From Dendrobium chrysotoxum (lineage: Eukaryota > Streptophyta > Magnoliopsida > Asparagales > Orchidaceae), in the NCBI GenBank assembly GCA_019925795.1, contig CM034300.1, positions 38,807,135-38,871,134 on the forward strand: a stretch of 64,000 bases of DNA, given 5' to 3'. This document shows, piece after piece, positions 11,735 to 23,600 of this stretch. Position 1 is the first letter of the stretch. The number at the start of each line of letters is the position of its first letter. Position numbers and translations under genes: made by a program. Under the pieces are notes generated by a model. It did not search any database, was not told where the DNA came from, and saw nothing but the letters and a program-made list of their open reading frames with translations.

Positions 11735-14153
11735 TCCTAAGATTTATTTGAAGTAGAGGGCTTCATATTTTGAGGTCAAAGTTAGTTGAGCCACGAAAAT
11801 ATCTGGATCAAGAAGTGCTTTGATTAAAGACTCTCACATTTCTTTTGACAGGATGAGGACATTATAGATGGTCAACTTGGCTGGCAACTTCTGAAGGTGA
11901 GCCAGGACATTATAGTCAACCTTGGGAACATCGATATAAAGACCCAATAGAGCAGAAAGAAGATTAGATTGTTGAGGAGGATTTAGAATCGGATTATTTA
12001 ATACAACTTGTTTACCATTATCCTGGGGGATGAGCCTAGGGGGTACGACTTTATCGTCGTGAAGTTGCACGTACCCGATGTCCTCAGGAGGGCAAACTAT
12101 GGAGGAGTCTACCTCTCCATAGGTGCTGACTCATCATTTTCTGAATGGGTGTTAGAATCTGATAGATCTATCATTATAGGACTCCCATGAAAATTAATTT
12201 TAGGGAGTTCACTATTTGATACGATCTCAACTTTGACGTCCCCTTTATAGGTTAAATTTAAGGTCAAAATTCTAAAGATTTGGATTGATCTAAATAGAAT
12301 TTTGGATCTCTTCAGAAGTATTATTAACTTGGACTTCATCATTATGGATAATCATGAAGATTAATGCAGAAGGACACTTTTTATTAAATTTGTGACCCTT
12401 TACCTTTGATGGGGCAAAGTAAAAGTTTGATAATAAGAGCGGGGATTGGGCTTTTATGCCTCCATATATCGCTCGAATACATCTCTTATCAACACACTTC
12501 CTCTCTACAAAAATATCATTTTTTTCTTCTTCATTCAATATAGTAGTTTCTACGACTATTGGAGAGGAAAGCAGCTCAACATCCTCCTACGAAGCCTCTA
12601 GGTCAACCTCCCAAATTGGGCCCTGGGCTCTCTTCGGTAGCTATTGGGAAAGATGAAAAGACTTATTAATTGAATTTTTAATTGCTTGAGATAAAGATAT
12701 TTCCCAACCATCCTTAATTGAAAATGAAATGTTAGAAGGATTTCCTAAAATGATTTTGACTGATCCCTACTCCGAGTCTACCAGATATTCTTTGGGAATG
12801 ATAATATTACCTTGCTTGTAATTCTTCTCTACCCAAACTTTAAAAATAATATAGTCCTCTATCAGATGGCTGAGTATATGGTGATAAGGATAATAGTTTT
12901 GATCATCTTTCTTATATGCATCTTCTAGCCTCCTGGCCTGAGGCAACTGGAAATCTGGTTTCTTTTGGAAGCTTCTGAAGATCTTCCTTGCCGACTCTCT
13001 TTTAAGAGGGTATGGTCTAGCCAGCCTCTCTTTAATGTAGGTCAAGTATGGTTCTTCTTGTGGTTGAGGAGTTATTTGGAATGATTCTCTTTGGACTGGT
13101 AGTGGTGGAGGAGTAATGGGACGACTGGTCACTGGCTATTTTCCCTTGTCAACTGCCAACACTGTGGCTGCTTTCTTCTTAAAAGACTTAATGGATTTTG
13201 GAGCTCTCTTATCATCTGAAGGATCCTTCAAGAATGGCATCTGGGGAGCCTCTTGCTGTAGATTACTTGCTTTGTTTACGAGCTTCTCAAAAAGTTTTAA
13301 TTGTGAAACCCTTTAGAAGAAAAGCAACAGGCTTGTGGATATTCTTCAAACGAATCTCCACTGTGTGTTGCTCTTGTAGTTGGGCTTCACACTTCATCGA
13401 GAGGTTTTTCCACCTCAAAATGTACTCAACTAGAGACTCTCCCTACTATTGCTTTTCAATGATGAGATCGCCCACGGTCATGCTCTACCATGCTCCTGAG
13501 AATCTCTTTAAGAAAAAATTTTCATGTTCATTAAAAGTTTTAACTGAACTGTTGGGTAAATTTTCATACCACTCAAAAGCTATGCTATATAGATTATGAA
13601 TAAATTAGCAAAATAGTAGAGCATCTGACCCTCCAACATTATAATAACTTGCTCAAAAATGGGCCAGATGTTGCCTCCAATTTTTGGTTCCGATGAAAAT
13701 CTTGAAGGATGGTGGCATAAAGCCCTTAGGATAATGAACTAAATCATATTCCTTAGTGTAGGGTATACCCTTTAGAATAGTTATGGTTCCTTATGAATGG
13801 GTTAAGGCCTCCCTTACCTGGTCCTCTATTAATTATTTGAGATCTTTCTGGGCCAGTGTTGGAGGGACTGAAGAAACTGTCTGTTGGACTACTAGATTAA
13901 CTAGGGGAGCTAACAAAACTAGCTACTGAATGAGGGGAATTATTAAAACTAACTCAGGGATCTTAGAGCTGGATTCTAGCTTCTAGGCTTGGTCAATGGC
14001 CATTTGGACAGTAGATTGTTGTAGTTTTACCGAAGCCTATTGTGATTTATCTAACTGCTCTTGCATTTTCTTGACATGTAGCAATATATCTATGACTTGT
14101 GCCTCTAAGTTTTTGATATACTGGTCATCATCTCTAACTCTTACTGGATCCAT
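11735..14153 (-). pseudogene. Gypsy gag relic
   Basis: An ATG on the minus strand at 14153 starts a charged, coiled-coil-like N-terminus (MDPVRVRDDDQYIKNLEAQV). Around 13850-13300 the gag core is visible: EWYENLPNSSVKTF, FLKRFSGAW, GESLVEYILRWKNLSMKC. At 12767-13132 there is a knuckle-like motif of the form YxxYHxxxxHxxExY. Tat-type gags normally have Cys at the first and last of these positions; here both are Tyr. Upstream of the protease, 11834-12070 carries YNVLAHLQKLPAKLTIYNVL, a recognisable Tat/Ogre pre-protease motif. A frameshift separates the ATG region from the downstream frame, and several stops are present. Confidence 0.8.
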
Positions 14154-14248
14154 CTTAATCTGAATCAATAGTTGTTGAGCCTTCTTCCTTTCCAAAATGG
14201 TGTTTACTTGGCTCGGTTTCCTTAATAGATCCCCTAGTTTTAACCATA

Positions 14249-14620
14249 AATATCACTAGCAGGTAGATCTTTATCCACTAACATGTCATCCAATTCTAGG
14301 TCAAATGCTTCCTCAGCTTCTTCCTTTTTCAAAATATCCTTAATCTCCAGTACTACCTTATCGATTAGTCGATCCCCTATTTCATCTGGGTCGATGGGTA
14401 AGTAGCCTTTATAATCCATGATGTCCTAAAACTGCTCATCTTGTATCCTAGAAATGACAACTTGTAGTATGAGATCATAAGCCATCAGGGGTTCTACCAC
14501 TAACTGCTCAATCATTTACTGGTCTTCATCTTTGGTTACCCTTCCCCTTTGGCTATCCCATGGTTGATAGTCTAAATGGTGGCACCCTCTATCGAGTGAG
14601 GGACATCTACCTTAAGAGGT
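14249..14620 (-). pseudogene. Open frame upstream of gag in the gypsy element (ORF1-like)
   Basis: On the minus strand a frame different from the gag ATG region reads roughly 14620 to 14249 with two visible internal stops. It contains HHLDYQPWDSQRGRVTKDED, MIEQLVVEPLMAYDLILQVV, DYKGYLPIDPDEIGDRLIDK, EIKDILKKEEAEEAFDLELD and LVDKDLPASDIYG, and is strongly acidic. Ogre-type elements are known to carry an extra ORF between the 5' LTR and gag, and this one is in the corresponding place. It could instead be a frameshifted N-terminal extension of gag. I do not recognise its function. Confidence 0.5.
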
Positions 14621-16837
14621 GACGTAGCGGCTTGGAGGGTGATAGCCCCTACATTATATAAGGTAAAGTCCTTAGATCCTAGGTTAGGGAGCTCAGGGGT
14701 AACATATAGAATCTGAGAGGAACTATCTGGGACAAAGGGAAAGGTAGTTTAGATAACTGATGAAACAAAATTTCTCCATTATTAAATATGGAGAGAGAGA
14801 TTTTGTCCCATCGAGCGTACCATTTTTTATTTGTATTGGAAAGTGGATTTAAAAAAAATATAGTTTTCTTTGGAAATTTTAATTTAGGATTTCAGTCTCT
14901 AAATCGAATATGTCATTATGAACGATATATCACTCTAGGAGGTAAAGATATCATTCCTTAATGGGTTCAGGTAATGAAACTGAAAGTTTCATCTGGGCTA
15001 AAGTAGTCAAATTCAAGAAAGGATGACATGTAACCTCGAAGGGTTGAAGTGGCATTCTATCAAGCATTTAACTATAATAGTCTAGATGGGAGATCATTAA
15101 TTTCATATTCAGGGTCTTGATAATAAATAATATGTCTTTCTAAGGAAAGAAAATATCATTTGCTAATCAATCGTTTGAATATAATGATAATGATTAGTTT
15201 TGATTTAATTTTCCCAAAGAAGATTCATTGAGTTTTGAAAATTAATTTTTGAAAAGTTTATGTGGGTTCTAAATCTCTTATGAGTGCAAGCCCTCCTAGT
15301 TAATTACATCGTAGGGAGGTTGAATTCCCTATGAACACTTCAATTATAATGATGATAGAGATTCTATTTAAAGTTTTCAAGGAGTGGATTTGAAGAAGTT
15401 AAATTTTGAATTCAATTGGGATTTGATCAAACTTTGAGCACATATTTCTGGAGTCAACAGAGGAGGAATAGAAGATACTTTGAGATTCTGGAATAACCTA
15501 GAAGTGTCATAACCTAATCTAGGTGTTGGGCTTTAAATTTTAATTAGAGAGGATTCTTTTCAATTTTGAGTTAATTGTATTATTAGAAATTTGGGATTAA
15601 ATTCTAGGAGGTTAGGGTCTTATAATTCAAAATCTTTCATGGATCCTAAATCTATTTTAGGTACCAAATAGTGGAGGCCCAAACCTAACTAATGTAGTGA
15701 AAACCTAGACTTACCCTAGTTTGGATTGGGGAGCCAGCTAACCTCCTAATTTGTTTAAAATCCATGACTCCAGTCATTATTATGAAAAGAAGGCTGGGAT
15801 GTTGCAATTAAAGTTTTGGAGAATTGGGACTGACATCTAGAAGGGATCCTAATTACTTCTTTGACTTATGTGGGGTGAAAATGCTTGAAAAGAAATGTAA
15901 TTAAAATTTTAGACTCTTTTAGTTAGTTTCTAATGTAATGCATGCTGATCTACTTGACTAAATGTATAAAATAAATTTGTAGCAGTTTTAAAAAAGGCTT
16001 GAAAATATTCTTCCCTAGAGATTGCATAACATCCCCTTGATAGATCTGTACCCTCAAAGGCTAAGTAGTCTGCTAGAACCCACAGGTGTGGTGGTGCTTA
16101 ACAAGGAAGAGAAGCAATTAATATTATTATGCAGACTCCCGGCGATCCCGGGCCTACTTCTTTGATCGTTAGAGTTTCTATGTTATCTAAAAATTTTATT
16201 TAAATTTAAGTAAAAAAATTTTATACGTGCCCTCATGAGCCTCCGATTGAGTCTAGGTTAAAACAAAAGCGAAATGCAAACTTCCAAAAAAATTAGAAAA
16301 AGTAGGGAAATCTATATGTAATCAAATAAAATTAAACACATTAATCAATTAAATTAATTCCTTAAACTAATGTCCTTAGGAAAATTCCCCATTTATTTTA
16401 ATCCAGAATTGCAAAAATTAAAAGTGGCTGGGAACCACTAACTATAAACCCGAATTTTAATCCTAAGACATACACAAGTGACTTTGAGTGAGATACTCTC
16501 TGTATTCAACTCTTCATCCTTCTCATCTTCAAACTCCTTAGATTCATCATACCTTGATACCCAAATGGAAAAGGAAACCCTTCCCCCTAGGGGGATGTTA
16601 ATCTTTTCCCCTTTAAGTTTTGAAATAATCAAAAATTAGGCTTCCAAATGGTACAAGACTATCCCCCTGAGGGGTATCCATTCCTCTTTGGGATCCAATT
16701 TTGGATACATGTATCCCAACTCAAAGACTAACTTTCACAACTCTTAACTTTCAAATGAATTATATTGATATAAAAAAAAATCTAGACTATCTTATAGGGT
16801 TATCGTAAGCATTAGAAGTTAAAAAAATCCCAATCAG

Positions 16838-16913
<76 letters not shown>

Positions 16914-17526
16914 TAAGAAAATACACTTGGCAATGCTCTTATTAATTTGGGGGCTAAGCAGCTGAAGCACCTGTAGGAATTATAATAATTATTAATTTAG
17001 GTGCCCTTTTTGTTACCCTGCACGAGCATGGTCCCTTGCAGAAAACTTAGTGAGCAACTAGAAAGATTCTAACCTAAGGGTAAGCTATCACTCATCACAT
17101 CAATTCACAAAGTATAGTAAAAGTAAACAAACACTCACATCAATCAAAATTCAATCGTAGCATGCACTGAAAACTCAAAAAACCTAGCACACAATAGTAA
17201 AGTAAACACCAGCTTAGCCTAGACTAAAGTTGGTTGTCCTAGCAAACAATCTAAAGTGTGTGCTAAAGGCCATGTGGCTGGGGTAAATCATAAGCTGGGT
17301 CATTTGATAAAGTTGTCTGAAGTTTGATTTTATTGATGGTTGAAAGGTAAGTTTATGTTTAAGTGTAAATGTTAATATATTAAGGTTTATCTTAGGGTAA
17401 GTTTTAAAGATTGATTGATTAAATGAATTTAAATAATTAAAGATTAAGAGATCAATAAATTTTAATTAGTTTAACTAAATGTTGATTTTAAGGATTAAAT
17501 TAATTTAGATTTTCCATTAACCAGTT
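14621..17526 (-). other. Leader (5' untranslated region) of the gypsy element
   Basis: About 2.9 kb lies between the upstream ORF and the 5' LTR. I see no coding domain; the minus-strand frame at 16438-16632 has no recognisable product. It contains a long (TA)n tract at 16839-16909. Around 15260-15340 (TTATGAGTGCAAGCC and following) it resembles 23868-23900 in the second gypsy relic, so the two relics have related leaders. No primer-binding site was recognised next to 17527. Confidence 0.5.
16839..16909. repeat. (TA)n microsatellite, 71 bp
   Basis: This is an uninterrupted TA dinucleotide run in the leader of the gypsy element. A tract of this type is prone to length change and to assembly or PCR slippage. 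Confidence 0.95.
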
Positions 17527-20500
17527 TGTGGTGTTGTGCCATTAGGCTAGAGGAACCAAACCTCCTTAGGATACTTAGCTCTACAGCCCGAAGTAGTCCA
17601 TCCTAAAAACTAATTGATGTAGTTGAACTAAGGATTTTAATTTAGCTAAAAAACTAAGAGTCATTAAAAAATATGGTTTCATACTCCATTGAATTCTCTC
17701 GTGGCATTGTGCCATCAGGCTCGAGGAACTAGGCCTCCTTAGAACACTTAACTCCATAGCCCGAAATAGTCCATCCTAAAAACCTCATTTTTGGAGTGCT
17801 TGTTATGTATTAGAATATTGGTTGACTGATTTTATTAATCAAATTATAGTTTTCTAAAAATTTTATCAATTATTAAATGTTTGGAATTATCGGAATTATT
17901 TAAGCGTATTAATTAAGAGGCTAAAAGTTGACTTTTAAAATTAAAGATGGTTTTGGGGTTTTAACATTTTTCTTAAAAATTAGGCCTTAAAATGAGTAAT
18001 TAGACCCTAAGTTTTCTCAAATTAGAATTTTTTATATTTAGTTATGATTTTTTAAAGTTTGGACCTCGATTTGAACTATGGTTGATTGAAAAGTTGACTT
18101 TTTAACTTTAACCAAATTTGGAGGTTTGACATTTAAAAAAAATACTAAATTTTAATTAGAGTTGAATGGCTTTGATTTTGATTAAGTTAGATTTTTTGGA
18201 ATTATGAGTGATTTTTCAAAGATTGGGTATTTTTTGGAATTTCTAAAATTGCCTTAATAAAGGGGATTTTTTATTTTGATCCCAATCAACCCCAAACCTC
18301 TTGGAATTATCTCCAAAGGTCAGTGCTAACATAAGGGGATGTTTCCAAGCATTTGAGGAATTTTTGGTATGTTTAAATATTTTTAACTAATTTTTTGAAT
18401 TAATTATCAATTCTTCTTAAAAATTAAATTAAGATTAAAATAGAGGCCATCTGATAGGGCTTTTATTTTTCATGGGTTGAAAGTTCAACTAGGATTAATT
18501 AGAGTTCTTATGTGGAACTTTTTGATTGAAAATGAATTTTTAGTGAATTAATTAAGGCTCTAGGTCAAGTTTAGAGAAGGATTTTGGGGTTTCTAGTTGG
18601 TAGACCAAATGGGCACCAAATCTAGTGAAATTTAGAAAATGAGATCACCTTATCTCAAGGTCTAAACCCCTTGAATTTGGGCCTAAATGGAAATCTCTAT
18701 GGTGGCTAATTAAGCCATGAAGGTGACCTCTAGGTCACCTTAGAAAATTCCTAAGTCATTATACTAGGCTTGGATGGGGGTGCAATGAGTGGCTCTAGAC
18801 TCCTTAGACTAGGCATAACCTACACAACAAAACTAAATTTCTAATTCTCATTGGATAGATCATAGATCCAATTTGAACTTAGGGGTGAAACCATGACCTC
18901 TAAGCCTAAATTAGCATGGATATGCCCTTAATCACCTAAAACAGTATAGAGAAAATTTAGAAATGTTAGAGACATGCCCAAATTCACTGTCCCAAAATCT
19001 CAAGCCATGGAGACTTTAATTAGAAACAGAAATATAGAAATTTCATAGACATTCAAATGGAAATTAACATTAACATAGAGAAAATTAGGACTTGGGATAG
19101 TAGGGCTTTCAAAGATCTCTATGAGATCCTTCCAATGACCCTAAGAACTCCTAATTAGATCAGGTGGATTGGGAGATATGAATTTTTAAAGATTCCTATT
19201 TTTTGGATTTAATAAACTCTAATTTACACAGTTAGCCCACACTTTCCACAGGGCCCCATTTGATTGGTAGCCAATCATTGATGTTGACTATGTAAACACA
19301 TAATTACGAATAGCCATTGGATCATGATTTAAATAGTGACAATGGAATCAGCTCAGAAAATGCTGGATCTAATCCAAATCGTTGATCTAGATCAACGGTT
19401 AAGATTATATCTTCATCCTCCCACTCGTATCTGCAACCGTGAACCTTCTCCTGCGTGATCTGGGAGATCCTGTTGGTGAAACTCAACCAAACTTCATAGG
19501 AAGGATCAAGACATCATAAACCATCAATCCAATGGTTAGATTCTAACGAGTTGATAGTTTGTTTCACACTTAACCAACACTACCTAGCTAGGAGCTCAGG
19601 AATAAAGTTTTACCTTAGAGAAGGCCTCAATAAATAAGCTTCTATATTAAGAAGCTTCAGGGGGAGATGGTAAAATCTTCTCCTTCAGATGTCAGGGCCG
19701 AAAGATGGCCAGAGATATGACTTCAAGCAAAGGATGGAGAACTTTTGCTGGAGTTTGCTTGGGGTGATAGATGGGAATGACTAGGAAGTTGGGGAATGTT
19801 ATGGGATTACTCAGAGAGCTCTAGGGACATTTTTTGAAATCTTAGAATTGAATGGGGATGTCTGGATGAGGGTAACCTATTTAAATCATCCCCACAGCCA
19901 TGGACTATCGAGATTGATCAGGCCAGTTATTGGATGGCTGCCAACTAGAAGGGATAACCTAGGGAGACTTCCTATGCTGAAAAGGAGTGAATTTAGACCT
20001 TGGAGAAGGTTCTAGCTAGGGCTCATGAAGGGGGACCACCTAAGTATATTTTGATTTGCTTTGGTCACCGTCAACCACTAACTGCGTTAGGTTGAGGTGG
20101 AAACGTCACTGGGGGTCTGGTGAGCTCGAAGGTGAGATCAATTTATCATTAGAGAGCACAATTCTCCTGGGTGGCTTAGGTTGACATAAATCTACACATT
20201 TTGGGTCAATTTGGGCTTAACCTGAATCAAGCTAGGTGGTGGGATTGAGGTGGAAGGTGCATTGGGTCAAGGGGAACCAAATAGAAGTGTAAATTGTGCT
20301 TGATGTTGCCTGAGATGGGAAATAGCTTAGGTTAAGGTGGTTTTGGCCACTTTGGACTAGCCTAGAGGTTGACCAAAGTCAACCCATGGGTTGGGCTAAC
20401 TAGGGTAGATGTGTTGAACCTAGGGCTACCCAATGGAGGGGTTGGTTAGGTCTAATTGAGCTTAGGTTAAGAAATGGAACAACCCAAGGTGATTTTGGCC

Positions 20501-21809
20501 ACTTTTGATTAGCCTAATTCCCAGCCCAAGTTGACCTAAGGGTGGCGTAAGCTAGGGAAGGTGTATTGGGTTAAGGGGAACCCAATGCCACCATTGGTTT
20601 GAACCAATTGGGTTAGGGTTTTATCCTTGCTCAAGGGAAACTACTCTATGGGGCCCTTTGGTCAAGATAAATGGCTAACCCAAGTGGGCCCAAGGCTTGG
20701 GTCTTGAAGAGGATTATCTTGAGGACCCAATGGGTGACCCCATGAGTTTGAATGGGTTTGGAGAGGTTTTGATGAAAGGATTTGGAAGGGTAGAAGTGTA
20801 TGGAAGGTTTGGTCAAACTTGGTTGACTTGGTCAACGAAGTTGATCTAGGGTCAAGGGTATAGTCCATTGAGTTCAAGTTGATCATATGAACTTAATGGA
20901 GGAGGTCCCAAACCAAGAGAAGGTCATTCGATTGGAAAGGGGTGTTAAAACCCTTAAGGGTCACTTTGGTCAACCAAGGTTGGCTTGGTAAACCAGGTCA
21001 AATCAAAGTATGAGTTTTGGTCCAATGTGCTACTAAGAATATTTGGGTCCACTTGGATAAGTTTTGGAGGTTGATATGGGACAATCATGTTGATTTTTTG
21101 GAAAAAGACCAAAAACCCCTTTTAAAGGGCATTTGGGTCATTTTGCCCCTAAGTCAACCCTGGGTCAAACATGGTCCAAGAAAGTATAGGTTATGAATCA
21201 ACAAGTTATGAGAAAGGTCATGAATGTGGTTGAAAGGTTTGGAGAGAATCCCAAAGTCAAATTCCATGAATGGCAAATCTAGTGGCATAAGTTATAAATA
21301 TTTGAGGGTTTTGCAGGTTTTAGAAATCAATTCAGTTTCAGGGCTAGGGACCTCAGAATGGGTTCAAATTTGGTTAGTTGGTCCTAGACATATATTTAAG
21401 CAAGATACAATTGATAGCCCCCAAATTAGAGGTCATTTGACTGGGTTTCCAGGTCATAAAAAATTCACCTGAAAAGGGTTTCAGGACCAAGGCCCTTAAC
21501 CTTGGGTTTTGATTTGGAATGTTGGGTTCTGATTGAATTTTGAAATTGATTGATTGAGTTTGGTCTATCTATATCAATGGAAGCCAAATGGATGATTAAA
21601 ATTGATTGGATATGATTTTAGGTTTGATTGAAAGCTGGTTGAAGGCGGGGTTAGAGATTGGATTGAAGGGTGGAGTTGGATTTGATTGGGATTGAATTGG
21701 ATCTTATTTGGGACCTATACAATTAAGGGGTGGATAACTCCCAATCAATAGGTCACCAAAAGAAAACCCAGGTAGGTCCTAGTGACCTCATATAGGAATG
21801 AGGTCAACA
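17527..21809 (-). repeat. 5' LTR of the gypsy element (4.28 kb)
   Basis: It is collinear with 2011-6161. The left boundary is set within a few bases by loss of homology; the right boundary is the shared end GAGGTCAACA. It has the same 173-bp terminal duplication (17534 and 17707). A segment of about 115 bp at 19572-19687 is absent from the other LTR and contains a hairpin (19636-19657, AAGCTTCT arms). Short open frames (20662-20886, 21224-21472) are not credible genes. Confidence 0.85.
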
Positions 21810-22034
21810 GGGATTTATAGGTTATATTCTACCAAGCGCAGCCGCCAGACCAAGTTGCCCAAGTAGTTCTTTTATCATGAAGTTCATCTCATCAAGACAA
21901 ACATTTAATTAGGAAATTTCCTGGTCATTTCTTCGTTGGAGAGATTGTATTTCTTACTATAATCTTCTCACAGCTTCTCAAGCATCTTCTTCCACCATGT
22001 CTTTTGATGGCGGCGGTGTCGTATTTCTAGGCAT
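21810..22034 (-). pseudogene. N-terminal gag fragment of a second gypsy relic
   Basis: An ATG on the minus strand at 22034 begins MPRNTTPPPSKDMVEEDA, followed by a predicted coiled coil with in-frame stops (EIQSLQRRNDQEIS, LNVCLDEMNFMIKELL). The frame runs directly into the outer end of the gypsy 5' LTR at 21809. The position relative to its leader matches the gag start of the first element (14153). I infer that this is gag of a related gypsy element cut off by the first element. Its continuation is not visible left of 2011. Confidence 0.55.
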
Positions 22035-23600
22035 TTGGGGATTTATAATTGCATTCTGATGAGTGTGTATTCTTTGGCTAGGCTACTCGGAGGTATGGCT
22101 AACCACTCAGACCACTTCCACATCCATGTTGTCCTTTTCTCTCATTTCTTCCTCCTTATCATAATACCCATTGTCGGGGAGGGCCTCTTCATTCCAGTGC
22201 TCTTTATTGTAGTCCTCATCAGCCTCATATTCTTTTTTCAGTTGACTCTAATGCCACTAAAGGATTATTGGAGAGTCAGGACTCTTTTTATACATAATAG
22301 TCTTTCCTTTATTACGTAGGGTAGGCTTGGTGGGGACTTCTCGCTAGAAGGTGACCCTTGGTCACAATTCTTGGGTGGCCTTTTATGAGCTTTACTCTCA
22401 TAATGACCCTTTAAAATTTTTATTTGTTTGGGCTCTTTTGGAACCTAAACCTGTTGGCTTATGGTAGCAATTTTGGAGTAATTTTCCCTAGACTCAAGGA
22501 AATATCAATTACTTTGATCAATAAGTTCCTTTGAAGGAATCAACCAATGGTATGATCGAAGGGGTCTTTATTTGTAGCCTTCCTGATGAAGTCTACAGTG
22601 GGATTTTCCCACTTTCTTCCTTTCAAATTTTTAATGTTGTCTAGGTTCCATTCTTCTTAGATTAAAGTCATGAGGAAGGCCTCTGTCAATTCTTTGATAA
22701 GATTTTCTTAAAACCTCCATCTTCCAAGAATTTCTTAAAATTAGAATGACATCTTTGTTCAATGACTTCATCAAGCTCCTTATCAGTTTCTTATTCTTAA
22801 TAGCCTTCCGTAGATTGTGAAGATTGGAGGAGGCCGATTCTTTCTTCTCCGGCGATGGTAGTTGATTAGAAGTTTCCAAGAAAGACGTCTTCAGATTGCC
22901 TCTATCATTGTTACACTTTACCCATCTTAATGGTGCAAAACCATTATTAATTGGTATATTGACCTCTTGTTAAGGCCATGGATCCTTGCTTGGGTTAGAT
23001 ATATTCATCCACCCACTCTCTCTAAGTCAAGTGTTATCTTTTCTCATGGCCTTCCTTGACAGTTTGATGCCATAAGTGGAAGCTTAAGCATCGTTCCTGC
23101 GAGGAATGAAAATAGTCTTCTCAGGAACTTCCACTTAGTTCCTCTTAAGATTGGCCATATCAATAATAACGGATTTCAATTTAGTCTTAGGAGCCTTTCT
23201 TTTGCTCAATGTGGGCACCTTAGCGTTCATGTTGGAAGCCTCAATATTAGGCATCCCATAGAGAACAACAGCTCTATTCACACTCCAACCAGTAGGGTTA
23301 GCAATGATTTATTTTGGCCTAGGCTTAAAAAGCCTTTTTCTTGGCCAAAGGGATTGCAATGAGTGCAATTAATGATTTAGAGAACATGGAAGGTCATAGT
23401 AAAGTAGTGTTCTCAATCAGTACTTTCCTGGTTGATACAGCCTTATCAAGAAGGAAGTTAAATACTTTGAAAATAGTTTCAAATTGTAAAATTACACCCA
23501 TACAACCAGTATCAATCATAGTCTTGGGAAATTAGACTCGCGATCCTTCCCCAAGTTTAATGGACATTATATTTTTGACAGGTGACATGTTTTCGATAAT
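22035..23600 (-). pseudogene. Upstream coding-like region of the second gypsy relic
   Basis: On the minus strand, acidic stretches read KKEYEADEDYNKEHWNEEAL (about 22260-22200), EETDKELDEVIEQRCHSNFK-like words in shifting frames (about 22790-22720), and MIDTGCMGVILQFETIFKVF (about 23510-23440). Stops and frameshifts break it throughout. Its place ahead of gag parallels the upstream ORF at 14249-14620. I do not recognise a defined domain. The plus-strand frame 22035-22319 and the frame 22631-22879 are not independently supported. Confidence 0.35.

Larger units (their letters stand above)
2011..21809 (-). mobile_element. Tat/Ogre-like Ty3-gypsy LTR retrotransposon, decayed
   Basis: The element is about 19.8 kb long. 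Two long direct repeats (2011-6161 and 17527-21809) flank a minus-strand interior with gag, aspartic protease, reverse transcriptase, RNase H and integrase in gypsy order. Very long LTRs, a long leader, an open frame ahead of gag and the RT sequence style (VCVDYRDLN-like, MPFGLKNA) fit the Tat/Ogre group. A polypurine tract adjoins the 3' LTR at 6162-6176. I could not identify a convincing primer-binding site next to 17527, nor a matching target duplication, so the left end may be truncated or rearranged. All domains carry stops, frameshifts or catalytic losses. A 180-bp LTR comparison by eye shows roughly 14% mismatch, so the insertion is old. Confidence 0.85.

Noticed and set aside
13198..13599. 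Plus-strand open frame of 133 codons
   Set aside because: It is antisense to the recognisable gypsy gag core (RWKNLSMKC region) and has no domain of its own.
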